From positions 1-64,000 of the forward strand of contig NZ_WRXL01000004.1 of assembly GCF_010119195.1 (NCBI RefSeq): a stretch of 64,000 nt of DNA, written 5' to 3'. Positions 16,776-25,350 of this stretch are shown here, in pieces. Positions within the stretch are counted from its first letter, which is position 1. Each line of letters opens with the position of its first letter. The position numbers and the translations under genes were made by a program. The notes under the pieces are model-generated. The model saw only the letters and a program-made list of their open reading frames with translations. It was not told where the DNA came from and ran no database searches. This DNA is from Haloarcula salina. GTDB taxonomy: Archaea; Halobacteriota; Halobacteria; Halobacteriales; Haloarculaceae.

Positions 16776-17939
16776 CTAGTCGTCGGCCGCGGCGGGGACC
16801 TGCTCGAGGTCCGCCGCTTCGAGTGCGTCCAGGCAGCCGAGCCAGTCGAGCATGAACTCCCCGCAGTAGTTGAGGAAGGGACCGTTCTCCCAGTCGTCGT
16901 AGTCGCCCTCGGCGAGGGCCGACGCGATGGCTTCGAAGACCTCCGCGTAGGAGTCGGCGTCCTCACCGGCCTCGTCGACGATCTCCCAGACGTGCTCGTT
17001 GAGTTCGAGACCGTGGACCTCGTTGGTGAGGTCGGAGAAGGTCGACCGGGGCGCCTTGTTGTGCTCGCACAGCGGGTCGCCGTTGTAGATCTGTTTGCCC
17101 AGCACGTCGCAGGCGCGCTTGAGGAAGACGCCCGACCAGATGTCGTCGAAGCGGCCGACGTCCCACTCGTTGTCGTCCATCGGGAGCTGGTAGAACGCCG
17201 GGACGACCTCGCGGCGGAAGGCGAGGTTCATCGAGCAGACGGTGAGGTACTGGCCCTCGGCGGCGACGAAGTCCTCGCCGAAGTCCTCGGCGGTGGTCCG
17301 GGTCTGGGCCTGTCCCTGGAGGTCTCCGTCCATGAGGATGCGAACGGCGTCGAGGTCCGGGACGTTCGTCCAGAGGCCCTGAGAGGCGACCACGTCGTCG
17401 ACCTCGGTCGCTTCGGTCTCGACCGACTCGTCCATCGCGGCGTACGGGTAGCCGCGCGGGTACAGCCCGTGTTCGTCCTCGTTCTGGTAGAGGACGTTCA
17501 CCCACTGCTCGTCGGAACGCACCGTCTCGATCTCGCCCTCGTAGGCGAGGTTCGTCATGTGCGTGCCGAAGAAGTCGACGTCCTCGTGGGGCAGCGTGTC
17601 GTCGTCGATGAACACGCCGAATTCGAAGTCGTTGGCCCAGAGATAGAGGAGGCCGAACGACGTCTGGGCGTGGCTGGCTTCGGGGATAAGGTGGGCGTAC
17701 TCGCCGATGCCGTGGTCGGCGAACCACGCTTCGCGGTCGCTCTCGTCGAAGACGGCCCCGTCGACGCCCTCCTCGTCAAGCATCCGCTCCATCGCGTCGG
17801 TGTCACAGAAATCCTCGGTGATGAGGACCACGAACAGCCGATCGAGGTCGAAGCCGTGGTCGCGGGCGTTCTGGAAGTACGTTCGCATGCACTCGTGATT
17901 CCGAATCGTCGGAACCATGACGCAGATGTCCGGTGTCAT
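16776..17939 (-). CDS. Reversibly glycosylated polypeptide / UDP-arabinopyranose mutase-like protein
   Basis: A 387-residue protein that follows the RGP family motif order. It has an N-terminal ICVMVPTIRN, the acidic FGVFIDDDTLPHEDV (near residue 108), YPRGYPYA, SQGLWTNVPDLDA (the family's Gly-Leu-Trp-x-Asn-x-Pro-Asp), SMNLAFRREVVPAFYQLP and GRFDDIWSG. Plant homologues interconvert UDP-arabinose ring forms and self-glycosylate. Archaeal members are usually misnamed alpha-1,4-glucan-protein synthase. DDD is the likely nucleotide-sugar/metal site. The protein has no signal or membrane segment. It stands alone behind its own perfect operator, upstream of and codirectional with the Fe3+ importer genes. 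Confidence 0.8.
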   Translation of the reverse strand: MTPDICVMVPTIRNHECMRTYFQNARDHGFDLDRLFVVLITEDFCDTDAMERMLDEEGVDGAVFDESDREAWFADHGIGEYAHLIPEASHAQTSFGLLYLWANDFEFGVFIDDDTLPHEDVDFFGTHMTNLAYEGEIETVRSDEQWVNVLYQNEDEHGLYPRGYPYAAMDESVETEATEVDDVVASQGLWTNVPDLDAVRILMDGDLQGQAQTRTTAEDFGEDFVAAEGQYLTVCSMNLAFRREVVPAFYQLPMDDNEWDVGRFDDIWSGVFLKRACDVLGKQIYNGDPLCEHNKAPRSTFSDLTNEVHGLELNEHVWEIVDEAGEDADSYAEVFEAIASALAEGDYDDWENGPFLNYCGEFMLDWLGCLDALEAADLEQVPAAADD

Positions 17940-17955
17940 TAGCTGTCCACACCTC

Positions 17956-17971
17956 TTTAGGACAGCCTAAA
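17956..17971. promoter_or_regulatory. Iron-box-like operator before the RGP-like gene
   Basis: TTTAGG-ACAG-CCTAAA is a perfect inverted repeat starting 17 bases upstream of the minus-strand ATG at 17939. Reading the minus strand, the ATACTTTAGG half takes the TATA position. Confidence 0.75.
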
Positions 17972-18120
17972 GTATCTGTCGCTGTCGAATAGCTGCCTTC
18001 GTGGAAATGTTTTCGAGGGAGGAAGTCGACTCTGTCGCGCCGAATCATAATATACAGCCCATCTGATATTACTTTGTATAAGGAGAACTATTATTTGACT
18101 GTGCTTTGCCCCATTAAGTG

Positions 18121-18162
18121 ATGAGCGTACGAAGTGTGAGGGGCACCTTACTACACCAATGA
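18121..18162 (+). CDS. Possible 13-residue leader peptide before fabG
   Basis: ATG at 18121 opens a 13-codon frame whose TGA (18160-18162) overlaps the fabG ATG (18159-18161) in an ATGA arrangement typical of coupled genes. An AT-rich element around 18088-18095 would place a leaderless start near 18121. It may equally be untranslated leader. Confidence 0.25.
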   Translation: MSVRSVRGTLLHQ

Positions 18163-18902
18163 ACTTGGAGAATCAAACCTGTGTGGTCACCGGTTCGTCG
18201 AGAGGTATCGGGCGCGGGATCGCCAAGGACCTGGGTGCGAACGGGGCCAACGTCGTCGTGAACTACCGCTCGTCGGAGGCGGAGGCGCGTGCGGTCGTCG
18301 AGGACATCCGCGAGAGCGGCGGCGACGCGATCGCCGCACAGGCCGACGTTGCGAAGCTCGACGAGGTTCGCGCGATGCGCGAGCAGGTGGCCGACGAGTT
18401 CGGTCCCGCCGACGTGCTCGTCAACAACGCGGGCATCACCATCGACAAGAAGTTCGAGAACATGACCCGTGAGGACTGGGACGCGGTCATCAACGTCAAC
18501 CTCGGTGGCGTGTTCAACGGGACGAAGGCGTTCTACGACGACATCAAGGCGGCCGAGCACGGTCGCCTCATCAACATCTCGAGCGTCGTCGGCCAGCAGG
18601 GGAACATCGGCCAGGCGAACTACGCCACCACGAAGTCCGGGCTGTTCGGGTTCACGCGCACGCTCGCGCTCGAACTCGCTCACACGGGGTCGACCGCTAA
18701 CTGCGTCGCGCCCGGTTTCGTCAAGACGGACATGCTCGACGAGGTGCCCGAGCGCGTCCAGGAGAAGATTCTGCGGGAGATCCCGCTGGATCGGTTCGCA
18801 AGCGTGGAAGACATCGCCGGCATCGTTCGGTTCGTCGCGAGCGAGGAGTCGAGCTACATGACCGGACAGGTACTCGGCGTCAACGGCGGCATGGAGTGGT
18901 AA
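18159..18902 (+). CDS. fabG: 3-oxoacyl-ACP / acetoacetyl-CoA reductase, SDR family
   Basis: A 247-residue classical short-chain dehydrogenase. The cofactor motif is TGSSRGIGRGIA (residues 11-22), NNAG is near 89, and the catalytic Ser-Tyr-Lys appears as INISSVVG and YATTKSG. In haloarchaea such enzymes reduce 3-ketoacyl-CoA, including acetoacetyl-CoA for polyhydroxyalkanoate synthesis, since they lack bacterial fatty acid synthase. It is followed after one base by the carboxylase beta gene, so it probably belongs to acyl-CoA metabolism. Whether it serves PHA synthesis or oxidation cannot be told here. Confidence 0.9.
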   Translation: MNLENQTCVVTGSSRGIGRGIAKDLGANGANVVVNYRSSEAEARAVVEDIRESGGDAIAAQADVAKLDEVRAMREQVADEFGPADVLVNNAGITIDKKFENMTREDWDAVINVNLGGVFNGTKAFYDDIKAAEHGRLINISSVVGQQGNIGQANYATTKSGLFGFTRTLALELAHTGSTANCVAPGFVKTDMLDEVPERVQEKILREIPLDRFASVEDIAGIVRFVASEESSYMTGQVLGVNGGMEW

Positions 18903-18903
18903 C

Positions 18904-20484
18904 ATGAGCAAGCAAGAAGAACCCGAAGACGAGGGTGCGCCCGACGACGCGGTCGAGGAACTGCGGCGCAAGCGCGAGGAGGCCGAACTCGGCGGCGGTG
19001 AGGCCCGCATCGAGTCCCAGCACGAGAAGGGCAAGATGACCGCCCGGGAACGCATCGACTTCCTCGTCGACGACGGCACGTTCCACGAGGTCGACCCGTT
19101 CGTCGAACACCGCTCGACGAGTTTCGGCATGGAAGACAAGCGCTTCCCCGGCGACGCCGTGGTCACCGGCTACGGCGAGGTCGACGGCCGGAAGGTGTTC
19201 CTCTTCGCCCACGACTTCACCGTCCTCGGCGGCTCCGTCGGCGAGGTCGTCGCCGACAAGATCTGCAAGGTGATGGACAAGGCCATCGAGAACGGCGTGC
19301 CCGTCATCGGTCTGAACGACTCCGGCGGCGCGCGCATCCAGGAGGGCGTCGACTCGCTGGTGGGCTTCGCCAAGATCTTCGAGCGAAACACCAAGGCGAG
19401 CGGGCTCATCCCGCAGATATCAGCCATCATGGGTCCCTGCGCCGGCGGTGCGACCTACAGCCCGGCGCTGACGGACTTCACGTTCATGGTCCAGGACACG
19501 AGCCACATGTTCATCACCGGGCCGGACGTGATCGAGACGGTCACCGGCGAGCAGGTGTCCAAAGAGGAACTCGGCGGGGCCAGTTCGCACTCGACGAAGT
19601 CCGGGGTCGCGCACTTCACCTACCCCTCTGAGGAGGAGGCCCTCGAAAACATCCGCCGGCTCCTCTCGTACCTCCCGGCGAACAACATGGAGGACCCGCC
19701 GCGGGTCAAGCCGTGGGACGACCCCGACCGGGAGGTTCCGGAGGTGACCGACACCGTCCCGTCGGCTCCGCGCAAGCCCTACGACATGACGCAGGTCATC
19801 GACAGCATCGTCGACGAAGGCTCGTTCTTCGAGGTCCACGGCAACTGGGCCCGCAACGTCGTCGTCGGCTTCTCGCGCATGGACGGCCAGTCCGTCGGCG
19901 TGGTCGCGAACCAGCCCCGCGTGAGCGCGGGGACGCTCGACATCGACGCGGCGGAGAAGGCCGCGCGGTTCGTCCGCTTCTGTGACTCCTTCAACATCCC
20001 CATCCTGACGTTCGTCGACGTGCCCGGGTTCATGCCGGGGACGGACCAGGAGCACAACGGCATCATCCGGCGCGGCGCGAAGCTCATCTACGCCTACGCC
20101 GAGGCGACCGTCCCGCTGCTGTCGGTCGTCGTCCGGAAGGCCTACGGCGGCGCGTACATCGTCATGTCTTCGAAGTTCCTGGGCAGCGACGTGAACTACG
20201 CCTGGCCGGGATCGGAGATGGCGGTGCTCGGTCCGCGCGGCGCGGTCAACATCCTCTACCGCAAGGAGATCGCGCAGGCCGACGACCCGGACGCGAAGCG
20301 CCAGGAGCTGATGGACGAGTTCCGCGAGGAGTTCGCCCACCCGTACGGGCCCGCGAAGCGCGGCTACCTCGACGACGTCATCGAACCGAAAGACACCCGC
20401 AAACGGCTCATTCAGGACCTCGATCTGCTCCAGCGCAAGCGCGAGGACAGCCCGCCGAAAGACCACGGGAACATCCCGCTGTAA
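18904..20484 (+). CDS. pccB: Acyl-CoA (propionyl-CoA) carboxylase beta subunit
   Basis: A 526-residue carboxyltransferase subunit. The N-terminal half has [16 protein letters not shown] and [17 protein letters not shown] (acyl-CoA site). The C-terminal half has [24 protein letters not shown] and [17 protein letters not shown] (carboxybiotin site). It transfers CO2 from biotin to propionyl-CoA or acetyl-CoA. The biotin-carrying alpha subunit is not in the window. The next gene encodes a small PccX-like partner, one base after the stop. Confidence 0.92.
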   Translation: MSKQEEPEDEGAPDDAVEELRRKREEAELGGGEARIESQHEKGKMTARERIDFLVDDGTFHEVDPFVEHRSTSFGMEDKRFPGDAVVTGYGEVDGRKVFLFAHDFTVLGGSVGEVVADKICKVMDKAIENGVPVIGLNDSGGARIQEGVDSLVGFAKIFERNTKASGLIPQISAIMGPCAGGATYSPALTDFTFMVQDTSHMFITGPDVIETVTGEQVSKEELGGASSHSTKSGVAHFTYPSEEEALENIRRLLSYLPANNMEDPPRVKPWDDPDREVPEVTDTVPSAPRKPYDMTQVIDSIVDEGSFFEVHGNWARNVVVGFSRMDGQSVGVVANQPRVSAGTLDIDAAEKAARFVRFCDSFNIPILTFVDVPGFMPGTDQEHNGIIRRGAKLIYAYAEATVPLLSVVVRKAYGGAYIVMSSKFLGSDVNYAWPGSEMAVLGPRGAVNILYRKEIAQADDPDAKRQELMDEFREEFAHPYGPAKRGYLDDVIEPKDTRKRLIQDLDLLQRKREDSPPKDHGNIPL

Positions 20485-20485
20485 G

Positions 20486-20806
20486 ATGTCGGCGCTCGAA
20501 TCACCCGAGACGGCAGTCGAGTCCGAAGGGGCGACCGAACCGCCTCGCTCGCGGGCCCTCGAAGAACTGTCGCTGGCACTGCCTGACGACGCCTCGCAAT
20601 CGGAGGCGGCGGCCATCGCGGCCGCGATCAGCGCGCACGTCACCGACCGCCAGCGGGCCGCGGCGGCCGCGAACCAGCGCGAGACGGTCGAGTACGTCGA
20701 CCAGTGGAAGATGACGAGCCGGCTCGCGAGCGTCGGAAAGCGCCGGTGCCCGACGAACGTCGAGCGCGGCGAGGAGTGGAAGGCGGCGGCGCGGGCGCGG
20801 TACTGA
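20486..20806 (+). CDS. pccX: PccX-like small subunit of propionyl-CoA carboxylase
   Basis: A 106-residue protein directly after pccB. The N-terminal half is Ala/Glu-rich helix ([17 protein letters not shown]). The C-terminal part [14 protein letters not shown] resembles the WK..GRL motif of acyl-CoA carboxylase epsilon subunits. In Haloferax mediterranei a small third subunit, PccX, is required for carboxylase activity. Gene position and size match, though I could not align it. Confidence 0.7.
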   Translation: MSALESPETAVESEGATEPPRSRALEELSLALPDDASQSEAAAIAAAISAHVTDRQRAAAAANQRETVEYVDQWKMTSRLASVGKRRCPTNVERGEEWKAAARARY

Positions 20807-20808
20807 GC

Positions 20809-20991
20809 CTACCCGGTGAACTCCCGGAGGACTTCGAGGTCGCGGGCGGTCTGCATGAACTCCGAGAGCGGCCGTTCGCTCCCGCAGTCGTCACACGCGA
20901 ACTGCGTGTCCGGGGCCGAAAGGTCGTTAACTCGCTCTTCCCAGCTCTCGTTACACGCCGGACACTGAAGTTGGAGCCAAGCCTCCTGCAT
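20809..20991 (-). CDS. Small zinc-ribbon protein, haloarchaeal family
   Basis: A 60-residue protein with two Cys pairs, CPACNESW (residues 10-13) and CDDCGSERP (33-36), spaced as a zinc ribbon. Its stop is convergent with pccX two bases away. Function is unknown. It resembles the haloarchaeal zinc-binding family I recall as DUF7836, number not verified. Confidence 0.7.
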   Translation of the reverse strand: MQEAWLQLQCPACNESWEERVNDLSAPDTQFACDDCGSERPLSEFMQTARDLEVLREFTG

Positions 20992-21099
20992 ACTTGCTCG
21001 TGAAATAGGACAGACGGATATACTTTGTGTGGACTCCCAGTGGCCGGTACCGAGACGCCCCGTCCCGGCCGATACTTCAGGTTCTCTAAAAATAGGAAC

Positions 21100-21107
21100 T
21101 TTTAAAC
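21100..21107 (+). promoter_or_regulatory. TATA element of the siderophore importer
   Basis: TTTTAAAC lies 24-31 bases before the ATG at 21131, the spacing of a leaderless haloarchaeal promoter. The iron box begins three bases downstream. Confidence 0.6.
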
Positions 21108-21109
21108 GT

Positions 21110-21125
21110 ATTAGGCAAGCCTAAA
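21110..21125. promoter_or_regulatory. Iron-box-like operator before the siderophore importer
   Basis: ATTAGG-CAAG-CCTAAA has an 11-of-12 match to the repeat. It lies between the TATA element and the ATG at 21131, where a bound repressor would block polymerase recruitment. Presence in front of a siderophore-type importer is the strongest reason to read the whole motif family as an iron box. Confidence 0.78.
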
Positions 21126-21130
21126 ACGGT

Positions 21131-22315
21131 ATGAACCGACGTGAGTTCGTGGTTGCGACCGGTGTTGGTCTGTCAGGTGCGCTCGCCGGCTGTTCGGGCG
21201 ATTCGACGGCCGAGAGCGGCGGAACGAGCGAGAGTGACGCGTCGACACCGACGCAGACCGCTGCCGCGAGTGACGACACGGCCACCGAAGCGGCGGAGAC
21301 GGCCACGGAGGAATCGACGAGTTCGAGCTACACCGTCTCGATGGAACCGGTCGGCGACGTGACGTTCGATTCGGTCCCCGAGACGTGGGTGGCGAACAAC
21401 GGCAGCTGGGCCGACATGGGCATCGCGCTGGGCCTCGAACCGCCGAAGGGCGTCTGGCTCCCGTCGCGCTATCACACGCAGTACTACGACGACATCCCCG
21501 GCGTGAGCGTCGACGGGAGTTCGATCAAGCAGCTCTGGGGCGAGGGCGGCGTCGGCAAGGAGCAGTTCTACGAACTCGACGCCGACGTCCACGTCATCGA
21601 CCCGAACTTCCTCGTCAACCGGGGGAGCTGGAAGCAGGCGGACGTCGACGAGATCGAGAACCAGGTCGCGCCCTTCTTCGGCAACAGCATCTTCTCGACG
21701 GGCTACACCTGGCACGACTACACGTACTACTCGCTGTACGAGGCCTTCGAGAAGCTCTCGCAGGCGTTCCAGCGCACCGAGCGGTTCGAGGCGTTCCAGT
21801 CGCTCCACGAGGAGTTCCAGACGGCCGTTGGGGACGTCGTCCCCGGATCCAGTTCGGAGCGACCGCGGGTGGCGATCATGTGGGCGGCCGGCAACGAGCC
21901 CGAGAAGTTCTCGCCGTACCTCATCGAGTCCGGGACGAGCTTCAAGCAGTGGCGCGACCTGGAGGTCCGGGACGCCTTCGCCGAGACCGACGTTCGGGAC
22001 TTCCACTCCGACCGCGGACAGGTCGACTTCGAGACGTTGCTGGAGATCGACCCCGAGTACCTCATGATGCGCGGCCACGAGAACCAGACGCGCGCCGAGT
22101 TCGAGGACACGCTCGTCGCCTTCCTCGAAGACCACTCGGTCGCCAGCCAGCTGACGGCCGTCGAGAACGGGAACGTCCACCGCGGCGGGCCGCTGTACCA
22201 GGGACCGATCACGAACCTGGTCGTGACCGAGCGGGCCGCCTCGCAGGTCTACGGTGTCGAGGACGACCTGTTCGACCGCCAGCGCGTGGCCGACATCGTC
22301 GCCGGGGACGCGTAG
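21131..22315 (+). CDS. Siderophore/iron-complex ABC transporter binding lipoprotein (FepB/BtuF type)
   Basis: A 394-residue lipoprotein with a Tat-like signal (NRREFVVATG, residues 2-11), lipobox LAGC (Cys21) and a Ser/Thr/Ala linker to about residue 65. The mature part is a two-lobe class III binding protein: FLVNRGSWKQADVDEIENQ, RPRVAIMWA and LLEIDPEYLMMRGHE. The first gene of an importer operon followed by FecCD-type permease and ATPase. Substrate could be ferric siderophore, haem or cobalamin. The iron-box operator favours iron. Confidence 0.87.
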   Translation: MNRREFVVATGVGLSGALAGCSGDSTAESGGTSESDASTPTQTAAASDDTATEAAETATEESTSSSYTVSMEPVGDVTFDSVPETWVANNGSWADMGIALGLEPPKGVWLPSRYHTQYYDDIPGVSVDGSSIKQLWGEGGVGKEQFYELDADVHVIDPNFLVNRGSWKQADVDEIENQVAPFFGNSIFSTGYTWHDYTYYSLYEAFEKLSQAFQRTERFEAFQSLHEEFQTAVGDVVPGSSSERPRVAIMWAAGNEPEKFSPYLIESGTSFKQWRDLEVRDAFAETDVRDFHSDRGQVDFETLLEIDPEYLMMRGHENQTRAEFEDTLVAFLEDHSVASQLTAVENGNVHRGGPLYQGPITNLVVTERAASQVYGVEDDLFDRQRVADIVAGDA

Positions 22316-22324
22316 GGGGCGCCG

Positions 22325-23626
22325 ATGGCTGGGGAAACACGTACCACCGGCGAGAGCGGGACCGCGAGGGGGACGACGGGCTGGATCGACGCCACGCTCG
22401 TCGGGCTCATCTGCGTCAGCATCGCCGTGACCGTGCTGGGGGGACTCATCCAGGTCAGCTTCGGCGCGTATTCGATGACGCTCCCGGAGGCGTGGAGCGC
22501 CGTCACGAACCCGGCGGTCCTGTTCAACGGCGACGCCTGGCGGGCGTTCCTGCTCGGGACCGCCCTTCCGGAGATGAACCGGCGCGCGCTCATCGTCTGG
22601 AACATCCGCGTGCCGCGCGTCATCGTCGGGGCGTTCGTCGGGATGAACCTCGCCGTCGCCGGCGCGGTGTTCCAGGCGGTCACCCGGAACGAACTCGCGA
22701 GCCCGTACATCCTCGGGGTGAGCCACGGCTCGGGGCTGGGCGTGCTGGTGACGTTCGTCTTCTTCAGCGGACTCACCCACCTCGTCCCGCTGATGGCCGC
22801 GGTCGGCGGCGCGCTCGCCTTCATCGTCGTGTACGCCATCGCCTGGAACGGCGGGACCAGCCCGGTCAGACTCGTCCTCGCCGGCGTCGTCGTCGGCATG
22901 GTCGCGTGGTCGCTCCAGCGGGGCCTGTTCTTCTTCGTCGACGACATCGGCGTCGTCCAGTCCGCGCTGGCCTGGATCACCGGCTCGCTCACCGGGACCG
23001 ACTGGGAGCAGGTTCGCCTCGTCGCCCCCTGGAGCGTCGTCTCCATCTTCGTCGCCGCCATCGGCGCGCGCCACCTGAACGTCCTCGTGCTGGGAGAGAG
23101 CACGGCCAAGTCGCTGGGGATGAAAGTCGAGTGGGCCCGCTTCGGGCTCTCGGCGGTCGCCATCGTCGCGACCAGTTCCGCCATCGCGGTGGCCGGCATC
23201 GTCTCGTTCGTCGGTCTCATCGTCCCCCACGTCGTCAGGACCGTGGTCGGCAGCGACTACCGGCGGATCATCGCCGGTTCGCTGTTCGTCGGGCCGGCGC
23301 TGGTGACCGCCGCAGACGTGGGCGCGCGACTCGGCCCATCGGTCGTCGCCGTCGCCGCCGGCGTGGTCATCCTCGTGGCCGGACTGGTCCTCGGCATCGG
23401 CGGCCTCGTCGGCTCGACGGCCGTCCGGGCGCGCTACGAAGCCGAATACACCCGCCCGGCCGGGGTCGCGCTCGTCGTCGGCGCGGGGATGCTCGGGCTT
23501 GCGTGGCTCGCGGGCGGTCCCGTCGTCAGCGACACACAACTGCCAGTCGGCATCGTCACCGGGCTGGTCGGCGGCCCGTACTTCCTGTACCTGATGCGGC
23601 GACGCAAACACCTCGGTGATCTCTGA
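22325..23626 (+). CDS. FecCD-family iron-complex ABC permease
   Basis: A 433-residue permease. The region with NIRVPRVIVGAFVGMNLAVAG (near 95-115), NELASPYILGVSHGSGLGVL and GIVSFVGLIVPHVVRTVVG is diagnostic for FecCD/BtuC proteins. About ten membrane helices are expected, plus an extra hydrophobic C-terminal part (residues about 375-425) that makes it longer than the usual 330-350. It ends in TGATG overlapping the ATPase start. Confidence 0.9.
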   Translation: MAGETRTTGESGTARGTTGWIDATLVGLICVSIAVTVLGGLIQVSFGAYSMTLPEAWSAVTNPAVLFNGDAWRAFLLGTALPEMNRRALIVWNIRVPRVIVGAFVGMNLAVAGAVFQAVTRNELASPYILGVSHGSGLGVLVTFVFFSGLTHLVPLMAAVGGALAFIVVYAIAWNGGTSPVRLVLAGVVVGMVAWSLQRGLFFFVDDIGVVQSALAWITGSLTGTDWEQVRLVAPWSVVSIFVAAIGARHLNVLVLGESTAKSLGMKVEWARFGLSAVAIVATSSAIAVAGIVSFVGLIVPHVVRTVVGSDYRRIIAGSLFVGPALVTAADVGARLGPSVVAVAAGVVILVAGLVLGIGGLVGSTAVRARYEAEYTRPAGVALVVGAGMLGLAWLAGGPVVSDTQLPVGIVTGLVGGPYFLYLMRRRKHLGDL

Positions 23627-24459
23627 TGCAAACACAGGACACCCACAACGAAGACGCACAGCCCTCCGACGCAGCCACTGACAGCGCCCTCGTCGGCACC
23701 GACCTGGAGATCGGGTATCCGACGCTCGAAGAACCGGTCGTCACAGTCGACCGGGTCGACGTGCCAGAAGGCGAGGTCACGGCGCTGGTCGGTCCCAACG
23801 GGAGCGGCAAGAGCACGCTGGTGAAAGCGCTGGCCCGTCAGCACCGACCCGACGCTGGCGAGATACGGCTCAACGATCGGAACATCGAGTCCTTCGGCCA
23901 GAAAGAACTGGCCCGCGAACTGGGCCACCTCTCACAGGAGAACACCGCGCCGGACAGCGTCAGCGTGGAGGACCTGGTCTATCACGGCCGCTATCCCTAT
24001 CGTGGGTTCTTCGAGAGCGTCGACGACGCCGACGAACGAGCCGTCGAACGCGCAATCGACCTGGCCGGCATCGACCACCTCCGGGAGAAGAGCGTGGGCA
24101 ACCTTTCGGGTGGGCAGAAACAGCTCGTGTTCATCGCGATGGTCCTCGCTCAGGAGACGGACGTACTCCTGCTCGACGAACCGACTACGTTCCTCGACTT
24201 GCACCACCAGCTCCGGGTGATGGAGACCGTGCGCCGCCTCAACGAGGAGCGCGACGTCACCATCGCCATCGTCCTCCACGACATCGCGCAGGCGGCTCGC
24301 TTCGCCGACAACCTCATCGCGCTCGACGACGGGTCGGTGTACGACTGGGGGCCGCCGACTAACGTGGTGACCGAGGAACTGCTCGAAGACGTCTTCGACG
24401 TGGACGCGGCGGTTCGGTACACGCCGGACCCGGAGATCGTCCCGAAGCGGTCACTGTAA
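23626..24459 (+). CDS. Iron-complex ABC transporter ATP-binding protein (FepC type)
   Basis: A 277-residue ATPase with Walker A GPNGSGKST, Q-loop LSQENTAP, signature LSGGQKQLV, Walker B LLLDEPTTFLDLHHQ and H-loop VLHDIAQAARFAD. DLHHQL after Walker B is typical of siderophore/cobalamin importers. The start overlaps the permease stop by one base, and the following gene begins after two bases. Confidence 0.92.
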   Translation: MQTQDTHNEDAQPSDAATDSALVGTDLEIGYPTLEEPVVTVDRVDVPEGEVTALVGPNGSGKSTLVKALARQHRPDAGEIRLNDRNIESFGQKELARELGHLSQENTAPDSVSVEDLVYHGRYPYRGFFESVDDADERAVERAIDLAGIDHLREKSVGNLSGGQKQLVFIAMVLAQETDVLLLDEPTTFLDLHHQLRVMETVRRLNEERDVTIAIVLHDIAQAARFADNLIALDDGSVYDWGPPTNVVTEELLEDVFDVDAAVRYTPDPEIVPKRSL

Positions 24460-24461
24460 CC

Positions 24462-25286
24462 ATGGTCGGACGCACTCTCGCGGATATCCGCGCCCGCCTG
24501 TCGGAACTCAGCGTCGCCGTCGGTCCGTATCGCGTCGTCAGTGCCCGGACCGGGACGCCGCCGCTCCCCGTCTCCGGGATGCAGTTCCCGGATCGGGAGA
24601 CGGCCGCCGAGGCCGCGAGCGTCGCGACGGCCTACCGCAGTGCACTCCGCCGGTACGATCCGCGACTGCCGGTCCACGACCTGATCGTCTGTGAGGGGGC
24701 CTTCGGGACCAGCGCCGTCTCGACCGCCTCCCCGTCGCTTCCGGAGTACTGTCACACCATCGCCGGCGCGCTGTTCGAGGTGCTGTCGGGTCGCCACCGC
24801 GCCGTCGAGCGGGCCGTCATGGACAGCTATCTCTCGGCCGCCGAGGAGACGGAGAACCGCGAACGACTCTGTCTGGCGATGTTGGAGAGCATGGCGACGG
24901 CGCTCGACACGCACCTCGACCCCGCGGAGCAGGCCGATACGCTTCTCGACGCGGCCGGCCAGCTCCCGAAGAAGTCCCCCGGACCCGACCCGCTGCGAGA
25001 CGCACTCGACGCGCTCGAATCGGCGGGACTGCTCGACGAGACGGCCGTCGAACCGGCCGCCGACGGTCCCGGTCGTCGGCCCCGCTACGTCACGCTGACC
25101 AACTACCGGCCGTCGCTGTCACCGTCGCGCTGTCCGGTGTTGCCGCTCGTCGTCGAACTCCTCCGGTGGACGAGCGTCACGCCCCAGGTGGCCGAGGCCG
25201 AGCGGACCGACGACGGATGGCGACTCCTCGTGTCCGTCGCCGGCGACCGGCCGGCGGACGGACTTTCGGTCGTTACTGCCGTTTGA
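24462..25286 (+). CDS. Haloarchaeal orphan protein linked to the siderophore importer
   Basis: A 274-residue protein that I do not recognise functionally. It starts two bases after the ATPase stop, so it is probably the last gene of the importer operon. It begins with a helix-like segment (TLADIRARLSEL), then MQFPDRETAAEAASVATAYRSALRRYDPRLPVHDLIVCE, a compact domain with a conserved-looking Cys. No signal or membrane segment is visible. It resembles haloarchaeal DUF proteins found near such transporters. A cytosolic role in handling the imported complex, for example reduction or release, is speculation. Confidence 0.65.
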   Translation: MVGRTLADIRARLSELSVAVGPYRVVSARTGTPPLPVSGMQFPDRETAAEAASVATAYRSALRRYDPRLPVHDLIVCEGAFGTSAVSTASPSLPEYCHTIAGALFEVLSGRHRAVERAVMDSYLSAAEETENRERLCLAMLESMATALDTHLDPAEQADTLLDAAGQLPKKSPGPDPLRDALDALESAGLLDETAVEPAADGPGRRPRYVTLTNYRPSLSPSRCPVLPLVVELLRWTSVTPQVAEAERTDDGWRLLVSVAGDRPADGLSVVTAV

Positions 25287-25350
25287 AAATTCTCGTTCTG
25301 GTATCGGTCGGACCGTAACGAATACACGACCGCCCCGAGAGTCTCCGCAC

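Noticed and set aside
21173-23659. 828-codon minus-strand frame opposite the siderophore importer
   Set aside because: Low-complexity Asp/Arg/Glu translation with no family features. The plus strand encodes a complete ABC system.
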